From Gossypium raimondii (taxonomy: Eukaryota > Streptophyta > Magnoliopsida > Malvales > Malvaceae): a stretch of DNA of 64,000 bases. The notes under the pieces were generated by a model. That model worked only from the letters and a program-made list of their open reading frames with translations. It was not told where the DNA came from and ran no database searches. The position numbers were made by a program, and so were the translations under genes. Location: NCBI RefSeq assembly GCF_025698545.1, contig NC_068571.1:41883733-41947732 (forward strand). Direction: 5' to 3'. Below, piece by piece: positions 45,901 through 58,259 of this stretch (within the stretch, counting starts at the first letter, position 1; each line of letters opens with the position of its first letter).

Positions 45901-46368
45901 GCTTGATATCAAGAAAGCTCTTGAGCTTGACCCCGATAATAGGTAATCGCCCAACAAGCTAATACACCCTTCTAGTGTCCCAAATCATGAACTCAACGTG
46001 CTTATTATTGTTTGATATCAGGGAGGTGAAGCTCGAATACAAAGCTTTGAAAGAGAAGATCAAGGAATATAACAAGAAGGAAGCCAAATTCTATGGCAAC
46101 ATGTTTGCCAAGATGAATAAAATGGATTCTGGTGATTCCAGTGTAAGTGTACAATTGCCCATATAATTGAAGAATCATTATTTGGAATGTTTGTACAGGC
46201 ATTGGACGTTGCCTATATAATTGAAGAACTATTATTTGGACTGTTTGTACAAGAATCTTTGATGGGTTTTTTTGTGATGATTCTTGCCGCTGATCTTGTC
46301 TTGATCTTATTGACCAGAAATCAGCTGCAAAGGAACCCGAACCAATGAGCATAGATAGCAAGGCATAG
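42980..46368 (+). CDS. FKBP62: FKBP-type peptidyl-prolyl isomerase with TPR, FKBP62/ROF1-like
   Basis: There are thirteen exons: 42980-43160, 43262-43348, 43903-44163, 44277-44351, 44454-44534, 44622-44816, 44907-44999, 45090-45265, 45374-45496, 45584-45730, 45815-45942, 46022-46142 and 46318-46368. All introns are GT-AG, and the joined frame gives 572 aa. Three FKBP domains lie at about residues 38-145, 155-262 and 270-382. The first keeps the active-site pattern ([33 protein letters not shown]). The second ([11 protein letters not shown]) and third (VIEGLDRAV) lack the key Trp, as is known for ROF1. A TPR region (about 395-510: [40 protein letters not shown]) should bind the HSP90 C-terminus. 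A Lys-rich helix and PMSIDSKA close it. In Arabidopsis, FKBP62 acts with HSP90.1 and HsfA2 in acquired thermotolerance. The MULE end lies 367 bp upstream. Confidence 0.93.
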
Positions 46369-48483
46369 GTGGAGATGAAGCAAAGCTTGGAGACCTTAAT
46401 CAATTAAAGTGAAGTTGATGATCCCTAGCCTTTTATGGTCTTTTAACTACGTTTGTTCTATTTGCAGGACAACTTATCTTTGACATAGAGAATTTGAGTT
46501 GTAATGGATTCGTTTCTATCTGAGGTTGGTTGACATTTAAAAAAAAAGAATTCTGTTTATTGGAGATCTATTTTCAATATAAGGGGTACTGTCCCAAAAG
46601 ATTGAAAACTTGTTGGTTGCTTTTGTGGTTGATATATTATTATGTTATAATAATGTATAATTGTAGCTTTAGGGAAGAACTGAGCTCAATTGGAGTTGGG
46701 AATCTGGGATGTGTTTTGGTAGGGTATAATGGTTGCTTTAGGAGTTGGTCAGAATAAATCTAGAGATTAAAAATTAGGTGTAAAAAGTGAAATTTCAGAA
46801 ACTACAGTTTTTTTAATTTAAGATTATTACACAATGAGCAAAAAAATCGTAAGGCGTGTATGATATTCAAACATGGAAAAATTGATTTGAATTGGTAAAT
46901 ATGGAGTGGAGGTTGGTCTTGAGCGGAGTTGATGTTAGTATAGAAATGGATGGGGCTCAAATAGAGACTTGAATTTTGAGTCTACAGTTGTTGAGGTCGG
47001 ATTTGTTGGAATGAAATCATGATGGATATCAAATCTTAGAATATTAGGGAATTAGTTGAGGTATCATTTTGGAATAGGTTAAATAAGTGATTTACTCAAT
47101 TTAATTGGATAAATCAGTTGGATGGGTTTGTGTTTCGAATTTCTTTTTTAGTATATCTCATATTATTAAAATAAATTATATGAGGTGCATGCATTATCTC
47201 ATATTTGTATTTAGTATCTGTATTTTAATTTGGTCATTATAAGTCTCTGTACTTTTAGAATTTAAAAATTTTAGTTCTAATCGAATAAAACTATTAAATT
47301 CATTAAATTTTGGTATTTTAAAATTTGATATATTATCATATGTCTTGTTTGTTGTTTTATATAATAATCACCAAAATTATTTGGTGAAAATTTTGATTCA
47401 AGTTTTTTATAAATTTAAAAATAGTCAGTAATGAGTCAATTGATGAACATGGATTAAAATTATAATTTTATTGATGATATAATTAAATTTATTGTCATTA
47501 AGTTAGACTAAAATTTTAAAATTAGAAAAATATAAAAATTAGAATATAGTAGTGAACTGCATGCAGAATTTAACGAGATATTTATTATAATCAAATGGTC
47601 ATTTTATGTACCAAAGAAAAATATTTTACCATTTGGTCTAATGTAGCGTTGCTGCTAAACATTTAATTCAAGCCAACAAGGCCACAAATTTTTATACCAA
47701 TTAATTAAGGGAGAAAATACTTATTTAACAAGTGTTTCAGATACTAGTGTTAAAACTTGATTTACGTGCGGTCGAATAAATTTATTTAGTACGATTGTGT
47801 GAATCAATTGAATTAAATTTTATATTTAAATTTACCGATTTTGAACCATAAAACCAAGATCTTAAAATTGAAACTGAAATCGAAATCGAAATTGAGCTTG
47901 TTTTATGGCAACCATGAAGAAGCTTTGAAATGCAGAAAAGCAAAACAACACATGCTTATAGTTGGAGAGCATGAAATAATGCAAGGTTGGTGAAACAAAT
48001 GATGAGGCAAAGGTGGTTTCTTCACACCCTGTTTTTATTTCTCTCCAAACCATATAATAAATGAATATAGACCAACCAAAGTTAAAACTAGTGCCCCAAT
48101 AAGGTTTCTAAAGGGTGATGAAATAGAGAGAAATGACTGTGTTACCTATCCTAATCATCATATATACATTTGTGCCCTACAATAGCAACCACTAAGGTTC
48201 AAATTCCATCCCTTCAAAGTATGGTTTATTATTTTGTTGTTGTGAATACTTGGATTGCTTTTAAATTTTTTTGGAGGGGTAATTGAGATTTTGGTTAGCA
48301 CATGGTTTTCAAGATTTTGATTAAGACTTGTTACCAATAAATTCCATTATTAAAAACCCTAAGGTCAATAGAAGCATAATCTTGTGAAGCAATACAGGGT
48401 TTTAAATATCAATATTGAGGTAAAAGTATCTTAAAATTTTCTGGGTTACAAGTTAGTTTGCATTTATTCCTTTTATTTAGAAA

Positions 48484-48731
48484 ATGGATAAATTAGTTCA
48501 TGTACATTAAATCAATGAGCAAATCAATTTCTTTTTTGTTAAAAATTTCATCTATTTGTATGATTAAAACTTAGCGTGGCTGATGAAATAATTAGATAGT
48601 GACATGGAACGTGTCATATGTACGTCATGTTGATGTACAAGAAATAGTTTTTACTAGTAGAAATCGATGAAATTTTCAAAAGAAGGATCAATTAGCTCTT
48701 TAATCTAATGTACAGGAATTAATTTACTCAT
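48484..48731. repeat. MITE with about 70-bp inverted ends
   Basis: The left arm ATGGATAAATTAGTTCATG, then 'tacattaaatcaatgagc', matches the reverse complement of the right arm ('ATGAGTAAATTAATTCCTG', then 'tacattagattaaagagc'). The match runs on to 'aaaatttcatc(t/g)at'. The core is 100 bp and non-coding. A related left arm without its partner begins near 52648. Confidence 0.6.
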
Positions 48732-51197
48732 TTTTTTAATAGAAATGATAAAATGCAATACAACAGGAACTTCTATAGTGCTTTTACCCAATATTAAAGA
48801 CACTTTTTGAAAGAAAATAATACTAATAATAATGGTAGTAATGGTCGTGGTACTTTGGTCGTAAAAACAACTCTCGAACAATTGAAAGCCAATTCAAACC
48901 GTAATTTTTAATTGATTTGGTTTGACAAAAATGACAAACTTACTGTTATCAAAATAGAACTATTTTCGTTTAACTTATAATTAATTTATATTTTAATAAT
49001 TTTTATAAAATAAAAATAAGGAAAATAACGTTGAAAAAGCATACATTTAAAAAAATAAAAACAAAAACAAAAACGGATGAATCAAACTGATTCATACCAA
49101 CGGAAGTTGTTCTAGTTCAGTTACTTTTTATATTCAAATCGTTTTTTTGGTAAATAAAGCAATTCTAATGTGATTACAAAGATATCAGTATATTACCAAG
49201 TGACTGGCCAATGTCTGATTTGAGTAAGTTTTTTATCGAAATCGAAATCTCTGTAAAAATTTACACCTCATTGCAATATAAACTTGGAAGTTTAGCTATA
49301 TGGTCAGCAAATTTGTTATGGCCCGTCGGAATATATCAAAAATGAACTCTTCAATCAAGACCCAAGAGTTGGTGAATCAGATGCAACTACGACATCCTAC
49401 TATTTGCAGCACCACTTGCTAGAATAGTTTTAACTACCAAAGCATTATCATGTAATCATAAATTATGGTTTAAACGTTAAAGTGTAGCGGAAAAGATTGA
49501 ACATAAATACCTCCGGCCATTGCTTGAACCAAATGTCAAAATCCGGACATTATAACACCACTGTCGAGCGCGTTAAATAATCGACGAGGACGTCGAATTT
49601 AGCTATACGAAAACAAGAAAATCCTCAAAGTCTTCTAAGCACTCGAAAACTTCACTAGATTAAATTGTTTTTAATACTGAGGGACCTTATACTTTGGGGT
49701 ATTTATAGTGATAGTTCCCATCAAAAACCACAAAAACATGTCCTACTATCACACATACACCCACTATCACACATACAAGATGTGGAAGTTGGGCAACAAA
49801 ACGTGGCAGCAAAAGTGGGGAAGCATTCCCACGAACCAAATGCATGTCCTACATATTACACTCCACCTTTAATTGTTTACAGTTAGAATCTCATGCTATC
49901 TTTAGACATTCTAAAATAACTTTAACCTCAATCTTGAACAACGATTCTTCTCCAATCCGCATAATGAATCAACTAATCCATTTAGTAGTGCCATTTATCA
50001 CATAATATTTGCTCAATGAGAATAGTACTCTTGTCTTTCTCTTTTTATTTGTTATTTTCCTAATTAATTTCAGAGTTATTTATATGATTTATATTTAGTA
50101 AACTTAAATATAATTTTTTTTCAATATGATCCATTTATCAAACCCTAAAAATATAACATAGCATTCCATTTATAATTTTGTAAGCAAGTGATCAATCTAT
50201 TGGTTCTCATTAGATGAAATTGAATGTAATTTGACCAATTTTATTGTTGTTTAGGTTTAATTGGAAATTGATTTTTTAAATTCACGAAAAGTGGTATACA
50301 ATTAGACTATTGAATTAAAATTAATAACCTAAATAAGATAATTATATAAAAATTGGATCATAGTTAAGCTTTATCAATTATGATTTGAAACCGACTTTAG
50401 AGAAAGGGATAAAGTAACATTCAATCTAAGCTTAACGACTAAATTGAGAACTTTTGTTAATTTTAAAATTAATGTGGAATAAAAAATTGAGTAATTTAAA
50501 CACTAAATGTTATTTTATCTTTAGATGAATTGAAAAATTGAAATGCCAACTAAGCTTCTTATATAGCAGCTCTGTCAAGGTTCGAACTCTAGCAGAATCA
50601 ATCAAACATAATAATTGACAAGATATATATAATTTTCTATATAAAACCTTGTTTGCTCTAAAGAAATTTGGATGGAAAAGGGTTAATTTCATAATGTATT
50701 TCAATTATTATTCGGATTTTCAATTATTTTTAAATTTTAAAATGGTTTAGTCAGATTCTCAATATATTCATATTGCACCAATTATATCATTTCATCGACT
50801 TAGATGTTAATCCAAGAGTTAAATGTCAATTTTATTTTATGTAATGTACGTGGACCAAATTATAAATATTTGTATACTTTATCACATAGATAACTCGGAT
50901 CTAGGTGTTATAAAAGATCCAAATAGTGTTAATAAATTTTAGGAAGGTTGTTTTTCTTTTAATAGGTTAAATTTAAAATTTTCATGTAGAAGATACACTT
51001 ATGGTTATAATTTGATTAACGTATTTCACATATGCTTTATTTGGATCTGAATCCACATTTAATGCCCAAACTAATAACTAGGCTACCTTAATGAACTAAT
51101 TAACGTGGTATTGATATTTGGAGGAGTCAATTAAAATATTCAAAATTAAAAGATTAATTTAAAATTGAATAATAGTTTATAACCAAAAACATTCTTG

Positions 51198-51559
51198 ATT
51201 AAAACGCGTCATAAGTCCCTATACTGTTCACAAATTGAGAATTTAGTCCTACTCTTTTATTTCCATGAATTTGTCACTCTATATTTCAGATTTCAAAATA
51301 CAAGTCTAATTGTTAACATTGCTAAAATTTTGGTTAATTCGAGTTGATTACAACGTTATTTTTTTTAATTACATGGCTACCAAGTAAGTATTTTTTTTGT
51401 TTTAAAACGTCACACCAACAAATTTAACAGAAAGTTAACAAATAATTGGACGTAAATTTTGAAATATGAAAAATAGATAGACTAATTTCTTGAAAAAAGA
51501 AGTATAAGAATCAAATTCCTAATTTATAAAGTGAATAGGGACTTGGGCATATTTTAACC
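51198..51559. repeat. Mutator-type MITE, family 1, copy 2
   Basis: The ends GATTAAAACGCGTCATAAGTCC and (reverse complement) GGTTAAAATATGCCCAAGTCC bound 362 bp of AT-rich DNA. Flanking 9-mers 'aacattctt' and 'aaaattctc' match at seven of nine positions, an old 9-bp target duplication. Confidence 0.65.
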
Positions 51560-54354
51560 AAAATTCTCTCAATTCAATCCCTAAGCACGTCGCTAAATGA
51601 TTGAATATAAACTTTTCAGCGACAAAAACTGTCACAATTAAAAAAAAAAACCCACACTCAATAGCATCTTTTCTGCTAATTAAACAAAATAATAGGCCCT
51701 TTGAATTAAAATATATAAAAAAAAGATTACAATTAAAGCTGCAATTTCAGAAATCTTTTTGTTTAACCCCAGAAACTGGAATTTTTTACTTACAGACCAC
51801 AATTTATAATTTAAAAGTTTGAGCATCTACTCCACTATGCTAAACGAACTTCAATTTTTATTAATAAAAAATAATATTGAATAAAGCACAGAAAGACGAA
51901 GATTCGTAATATAATTAGATTGGAGATTCACATAAGATAAATTTAAAAGGGTAGATAAACAATTAAACATATAGTAAAATTTCACTTTAGTGATGTAAAA
52001 ATAAAAAAAAAATTATGTTAAGTCCACTTAAATTTAATAAGATCATCAGTTAATATATTATAAATTATATATTGATATATAAAAAAATGTATAATTCAAT
52101 TTCACCTTCCCTACCAAAATTTATGGATTTCCCCTACAAATTGCGTGAGGTAAGTACCCAAGGGTGAAGATAGAAAATTGCTTAAACGGGGCCAAAAAAG
52201 TATAATAAAATTTTGGGGACCAAAATATAAATTTACCATTATATTAATTTGTAATTGCATAAATTTAAAGAAACTAAAAGGATAACTCTACCACGTTTTG
52301 GGGGGGACGTACCTGCCTTGCCTTCGCCTCTGTAGGTACTTAAAAGACTCAGATCTCAACTTTTTTCAATAATGCCCATACCTTATTAGCGTCACAACAC
52401 GTACAAAATAATACACATTCAAATAATTATAATTAAAATTAAAATTAATCATCATAAAGCACAATTGAATTGGTACTCGAAATATATTCATATCTAAACT
52501 TGGAGACATAGCTCAAACATAGAGGGGCTTAAATCACCACAAAGTTCGTAAGACCTCAATCTTCCCGTTAAACCAATACCGATAAAAGTATCATGGAGTC
52601 TCAATATTAGAAGTCGAATTATATTTTGTCTAACCTACTAAAAAAAAGGGTAAATTAACCCATGTGCATTAGATTAAATAGAAAATTAGTTTTTTCTATT
52701 AAAAATTTCATTAATCTGTAATGTTAAAAATTAATTCCTATACGACAACATGAGGCACACATAACACGCCACGTGTTATTGTTTGATTTGTTATTTGATT
52801 TAATCTATAAAAATTAATTAATTTATTTATTTAAGTGAAGAATAATAAAATATAATTTAACTCCTAATACAAACGCAATACATCTAAATACAAATTGAAA
52901 GTAAATTATGAAATATGAACCCTTTTAAACTAAACAAAATTGAATGATTTAGGGGACCAATGAGAATCTAACAACTGCCAACCTGGGATTCTTTTGATGC
53001 AGAAAAGGGGCAAAAAAAAAAAAGAAATTAAAAAGGGGTGGTTATAACTTCTAATCTTTTTTGCTTGTGGTTGACAGCCTTGACTTTAAATTTTTCTTTT
53101 TAATTATTTTTTCTGTCACAGTAAAAGGAGAAGAAAAAGGGGCAGAAGCTTCTTTTCTTTTTAATGTGAGTAGCAATCTTTAGGCAAAATTTACCATGGT
53201 TGTTAGAAATCAGTAGGTTATTTCAGTTTGGACATACAACTAATTTTTGAACAAATCGGAGATAAAAAAGGATTGATTTAGTTGAATTAATAATAATTTT
53301 TTAATTAAAATCGAACAGATGGTCTGACTACACTATTTATTCGGCTTCATAAAACCATGAATTTTAGGGTCCAACTTCTTTGTATCAATAAGTCTGTGGT
53401 AACTTTGATTTCAATACTTGTAGGTGTTTGTATGGTTTTGAAATTTGAAATGAAATTAAAATATTTCAAAGTAATGGAAAATTTTGAAATATGAGACTAA
53501 TAAAATGGTTTCGTTGAGCTGTCGAATCATAATTTCTAATGAAAATAAAATCGAAATATTATTCTCATTTAGTTGCGATGTGTACTTTCTTGAATTGGTA
53601 AAATTCTTGTTTTCATCCCTTTAGTATACTAAAATAAGAGATTTAATCTCAAAATTTTAATTTAGCATTATTAATTAGCTTCAATACCAATGATTTATCC
53701 CTTAAAATACCTTTTCTTTCAACTTATTGTGCGTGTGTTAAGAAGTTTTTTAGGAAAAATTGAACGGTATTAACTATTTAAATTAGTTAATGATATTATA
53801 AAATTAGATGATTAAATTGTAAAATTTCAAATTTAAACGACCAAAAACAGAAATTGACCTAACTTTTAAAAACTTCTTATAATCCACCTTCTAGAAATGA
53901 ATAACAGATTGGTCCTTTTTTTTTCTAAAATGGCAATGAGCATGGTTTGAGTTGACCCCCTCAAAAATCACCAAATCCTTTAATCACTCTAACAAATACA
54001 GCTGCTTAACACTAGTTTATTATGAGATCAAATCCCTCAAATTTGATGTGACTCCAAAGCAAATAATAATGTTTCAAATGTTAATGAAGAATGAAAAAGG
54101 CTAAAAATAAAATAAAAATTCTAATGATAGTAATTAGCATTAATTAATACTATTCTCTTACAAACAAGTGGTGCTGTTTGCTATGAAGACCATTTGCACC
54201 ATTAAATACCCAAATTTTATATTGAATAATTTGGCTTTAAAAAAACCCACAAAAAAAATGAAAATTAGAATACAAAATCATTCATGCAATGGGCCCATAT
54301 TAAATTTCTTTGTAATATATACAACATCACAGCCATTCTGGATTAAAATGGTTA

Positions 54355-57300
54355 TTAGAGCTCAACCTTCATCTGGGATACTTGATTTGAACCTGCATTA
54401 AAACAATCATAATTAATTCATTTTAATTTTTTAAATTTATTTCTTAGTCCTTATACATTTTTGAATTTTTTTTTACTTACCCTGGAATTCTGATTGTAAT
54501 GCCATTTCCCTGCTTTGATTTTGGCCTAACCCCATTTCAACTATGGTTTGAAGGTCACCTTCACAAAATGCTGGGTACTGCAAATATAAATTTAATATCA
54601 GGTAAAAGTTTTAGAGATTTAGAACTCTGAAATTGAAATAAAAAAATAAGTTTTTAAAACCGGATTGATGATTGAACCGATCAGATTACTAGTTTTCAAT
54701 TTGATCGGTTTAATCGGCTAATCCAATTTTAATTAAATAAATTATTAAAAAATCATAAATAGAAAAAATATTCTGGTTCAAAGCCAATTCAACCCTTTGT
54801 TCGGAATATGATATTAGTCTATCAAGCTCCAACAACCATGAATAAAAGGATAGGAATCGGGTTTTTTTTTTGTCACCCAACTATTCACTTTTGTCTTTTT
54901 CTTTGGTCTATCAGTTGGTTAACATAAAAATCAAAACACCAAAAAATTCAAGGGTGACAAAAAAGACAAAATTAAATAGTTGGGTAACAAAAAAATATAT
55001 AAATAGGTGACTACTAATGTAATTTATCCATAAAAATTTTTATGGGTTCACATATTTTTCGTAGACAATGAGTCCCAACTAAATTAATAATCGAACCAAA
55101 CTAGAACCCTAAACTGGAGACAAACTCTCTTAAAAAGAATTTTATTCACGCGACTCAAACTCAAAATCATCGTAAAATTGTAGAAAAAAGAAATTTACCT
55201 GAGGCATAGATGGAGTGAAATGGTGAATTTGGGGTAAATGGGTGTTGAGATTGGGATGTATTGAAGTGTCTAATTGGCCCACCAAGCATTGGGACATTGT
55301 CCCATTAGACATATTGGCATGATGATGATGTAGTGCTGGATTTTGCTGTTCAAATATGGCTGTTGCCGAGGAATCCATTGGGAATATTTGATGTGCCAAA
55401 CTATTGTTTGATTCAAACATCTACAAAACAACAAAAGAAGATACATACAAAGTAAATCCCAATTCAAAATATTTGAACCATTATATGTATTTATATAAAT
55501 TTGTCAAATTATATGGTTTTGGTTCTTCAACTACATCCAAATTTAAGATTTGGTCCTTTATTTTTATAATGTTATTAGTTAGATGGTTTACATAAATTAG
55601 GTTAAAATATGTCATAAGTCCTTATACTCTTTGTAAATTTGAAATTTAGTCATACTTTTAAATTTCAAATTTTAGATATAACTATTAACATTGTTAAAAT
55701 TATTTTGTTAAATTTATATTTACCATAATGCCTTCTTTTTAGTTACATTGCTACCAAAGGAATTTTTTATTTCAAAATTTCACACCAATAAATTTAACAA
55801 AAAAATTCACAGGATTAACAGTTGGACTCAATTTTAAAATTTAAAAAGTAAAGTGACTAAATTTCATGTTTGTGAAAATGAAAGGACCTATAACATATTT
55901 TAACCAATAAATTAATACCGTTAACATGAGTTTTTCTTAAAAAAAAACCATGTTAGTATGACGAGTTGGAAGAAAGGTTTTAAGAAGAAAAACTCCATGG
56001 GAGCATCTTAATCAGAATAGTTAATAATGTTAACTATTTGGATTAATTAACAACATTATAAAATAGAATAAATAATGTGGAATTAAATTATAGGACCAAA
56101 ATAAAAATTTGACCCTTTCAATTTCATGTGTATTTATTTAATGTAGTTGAATCTTTAGACTTACCTCCTTTGGCATTAAACCATCCATGTTAAAGTCCAG
56201 CCTGGTATTCACTGAAGCTAACTTCATTGAAAGGAACTGCCAATAAAAAATTATCATTAAACCATTAAAGTCAAAAAAATAAAAAGAGCTTAAATCCTAA
56301 GAAATTAAAGCACCACACGTTCATCAATAAATATGTTAAAAATAAAAATAAAAAATTTACCTCAACTTGACGTTGCAATGATTGAACATAATTTATAATT
56401 TCATCCAGCATTAAGGCTTTTCCAGTCACCTATACAAGTTGGAAAATTCAATATTTTAGGATTACAGCAATAATATTACCAAGTTGCTCTTTGGTCTAAT
56501 CCTAGTTTTAGCCCCTCTAATATGTTGAACTCTGGGATTTAACCCTTCTGTTTAATGTTGGCATAATTTGTCAGTAAGCCCTAATTGATGAGATCGTCAA
56601 TTTTTTTTTAAACTACGTGAAATTTTACATTGACAATCTCATCAATTTGAATCTACTAAATTATGTCAAATTAAAGTAAAAAAGATAAAATCTCAAATTT
56701 TATCGTAATATAGGGACTAAAAATAAAAATAGACCCTTTTTTCTTAGAACAAAGTACAAACCTTGTTGCAACCAGGGACAAGATTTTGCAGAAGCTTCAT
56801 TCTCTCACTGATTTTCTCTCTGCGGACCTAATCAAAATGATAGATAATATAAGAATCAATGATAAAAATGCAAAATTCCCAGTAATTTTTTTTTTTTAAA
56901 TTCTCACTCTTTCAGCTAAGCTATGGCTATCAGTAGCTTGGCCCCTTCTTGCTCTAACATGAATATAATCTTTGGGTGGCTCAGGTGGCTTTGTATTTCC
57001 TTTTGCATCATCCTCTGTTTTGATCGAATCATTTTGGTTTCCATTGCTCTCGGTTGATTTGCATCGTTTCTCATTTGATTCAGTCCCCTGGGGATAACAA
57101 AATTAGTTGATTAATGAATGTTTTTAGAACAAAATTTTGAATGAAAATCAAGTTTGATTTGATACCTTTGGAGCATTTGTTGATGGGGATGTTGAAATTT
57201 CATTTGTTTTTGCTTTGGGGACTGTTTTTCTTTTCCTTGAATTGGTACCTTTTGAAGGTTTCAAACTTGGGTCACCATTGGTAATGGAGGATTCTTCTTG

Positions 57301-57978
57301 AGAATGAGATAACTCGGATCGATCTTGTAATGGTTCAATTACCATTGCGTTCAATGAAGGACTGCTTGAAACACGGGGAATCTTGCGATTTGATGATAAT
57401 GGATTAGATCTGTAAGGGGAAAGGGAAGGAGAAGGGGAAGAAGTATCATTGAGTCCGAGTTGACTCGTTCTGCCATTAAAGCTTCGACTACCAAAACAAG
57501 AGAATTTCGCCGCTCGTTCTGCAAATCCAGGATCGGCTGAGAAATCAGTCACGCTTGCATTCATACCCATTGATTTCCCTAATCTGGGTAATTTCTCTTT
57601 CACTAAAGTATTCAATGGTAAGCTTAATTTAGGGGGAGAATTCAATGGAGTGCTGTAACAAGATGTGTTGGTGCTGTTAGCTATTAATGGTTGTGGAGAG
57701 ATCTCACCGGAGTTACCACCGATACTCCCTAATTTTCCGATCAATTCTCTGATCATAAAACTCTCGTTAGAGAGATTCGAATTCGATGCTACTGGAGAAG
57801 ACACCATTGAACTCAGTGCTGACTCAAATTGTAAACCGTAATCTGTTGAATTCAACTCAGTTGCTTGAATTTCCATGGGTGAAGATAAGGATTGCCAAGC
57901 TGTTGATAAGGGTGATGATAATGACTGCCCAAAGTCTAATGGCGGTCCCTGAGCACCAAGAAAAAACTGGTTTTCCAT
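54355..57978 (-). CDS. bHLH transcription factor, bHLH49/62/78 (CIB-related) type
   Basis: The eight exons on minus are 57978-57166, 57087-56908, 56827-56762, 56429-56361, 56236-56165, 55420-55199, 54577-54481 and 54392-54355. Borders are GT-AG, and the frame gives 518 aa. A Ser/Asn/Pro-rich N-terminal half contains the subgroup signature [20 protein letters not shown] (about residues 150-169) and a basic [12 protein letters not shown] stretch. The bHLH domain is at about 314-385: [39 protein letters not shown], then [21 protein letters not shown]326, E330 and R334 are the set expected for G-box (CACGTG) or E-box binding. The end is QMKVEL. Relatives dimerise and regulate cell elongation and light- or flowering-related genes; which ortholog this is cannot be decided here. 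The exon split of the bHLH domain matches the usual plant pattern. Confidence 0.92.
55600..55905. repeat. Mutator-type MITE, family 1, copy 3, in a bHLH intron
   Basis: Its ends are GGTTAAAATATGTCATAAGTCC and (reverse complement) GGTTAAAATATGTTATAGGTCC. The element is 306 bp. Flanking 9-mers 'cataaatta' and 'aataaatta' match at eight of nine. It lies in the intron between exons 5 and 6 of the bHLH gene and leaves the splice sites untouched. Confidence 0.75.
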
Positions 57979-58233
57979 TTTGAAAAAAAAAAAGAAAGTA
58001 TGTTAGCTCAATGTGAAAACCCAGATCAGGAACTGGTTTAATTCTAAAAAAGAAGGAAGACCCAGTTTGATAATGTAGCTTTGGTTTTTATATTTTCCAG
58101 GAAAATGAATGAATTATGGCATCAAAATGGTTGAAACTTTCGTAGAAAAATGTTTGGTGAAGAAAATGATAAGCAAGAAGAGAAAAAAAGTATAAGAGGG
58201 AAAGGGGATGTCTTAAGTTCAGCTGCAATGGAG

Positions 58234-58240
58234 TTATATA
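58234..58240 (-). promoter_or_regulatory. Likely TATA box of the bHLH gene
   Basis: TATATAA on minus lies about 255 bp upstream of the start codon, followed by a leader with 'aagaagagaaaaa'-type purine runs on plus. This gives a plausible 5' UTR of about 220 nt. No other TATA-like site is as well placed. Confidence 0.4.
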
Positions 58241-58259
58241 GATCTAAATAAATAGTTAA

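Larger units (their letters stand above)
46369..54354. other. 8-kb intergenic region with MITEs, no gene recognised
   Basis: This is AT-rich spacer between the FKBP62 gene and the bHLH gene, whose 3' ends face each other. Individually listed MITEs lie at 48484-48731 and 51198-51559. A truncated arm of the 48484 family starts near 52648, and a weak inverted repeat spans about 47190-47550. Around 49440-49890 a minus-strand 'actataaatacccc' and neighbouring sequence look like a degraded Copia-type LTR, but no borders were found. Short open frames have no recognisable domain. Confidence 0.45.

Noticed and set aside
49440..49890. Complete Copia LTR element
   Set aside because: Only a TATA-like block and leader-like sequence resemble an LTR. 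No ends, target duplication or pol domain were found.
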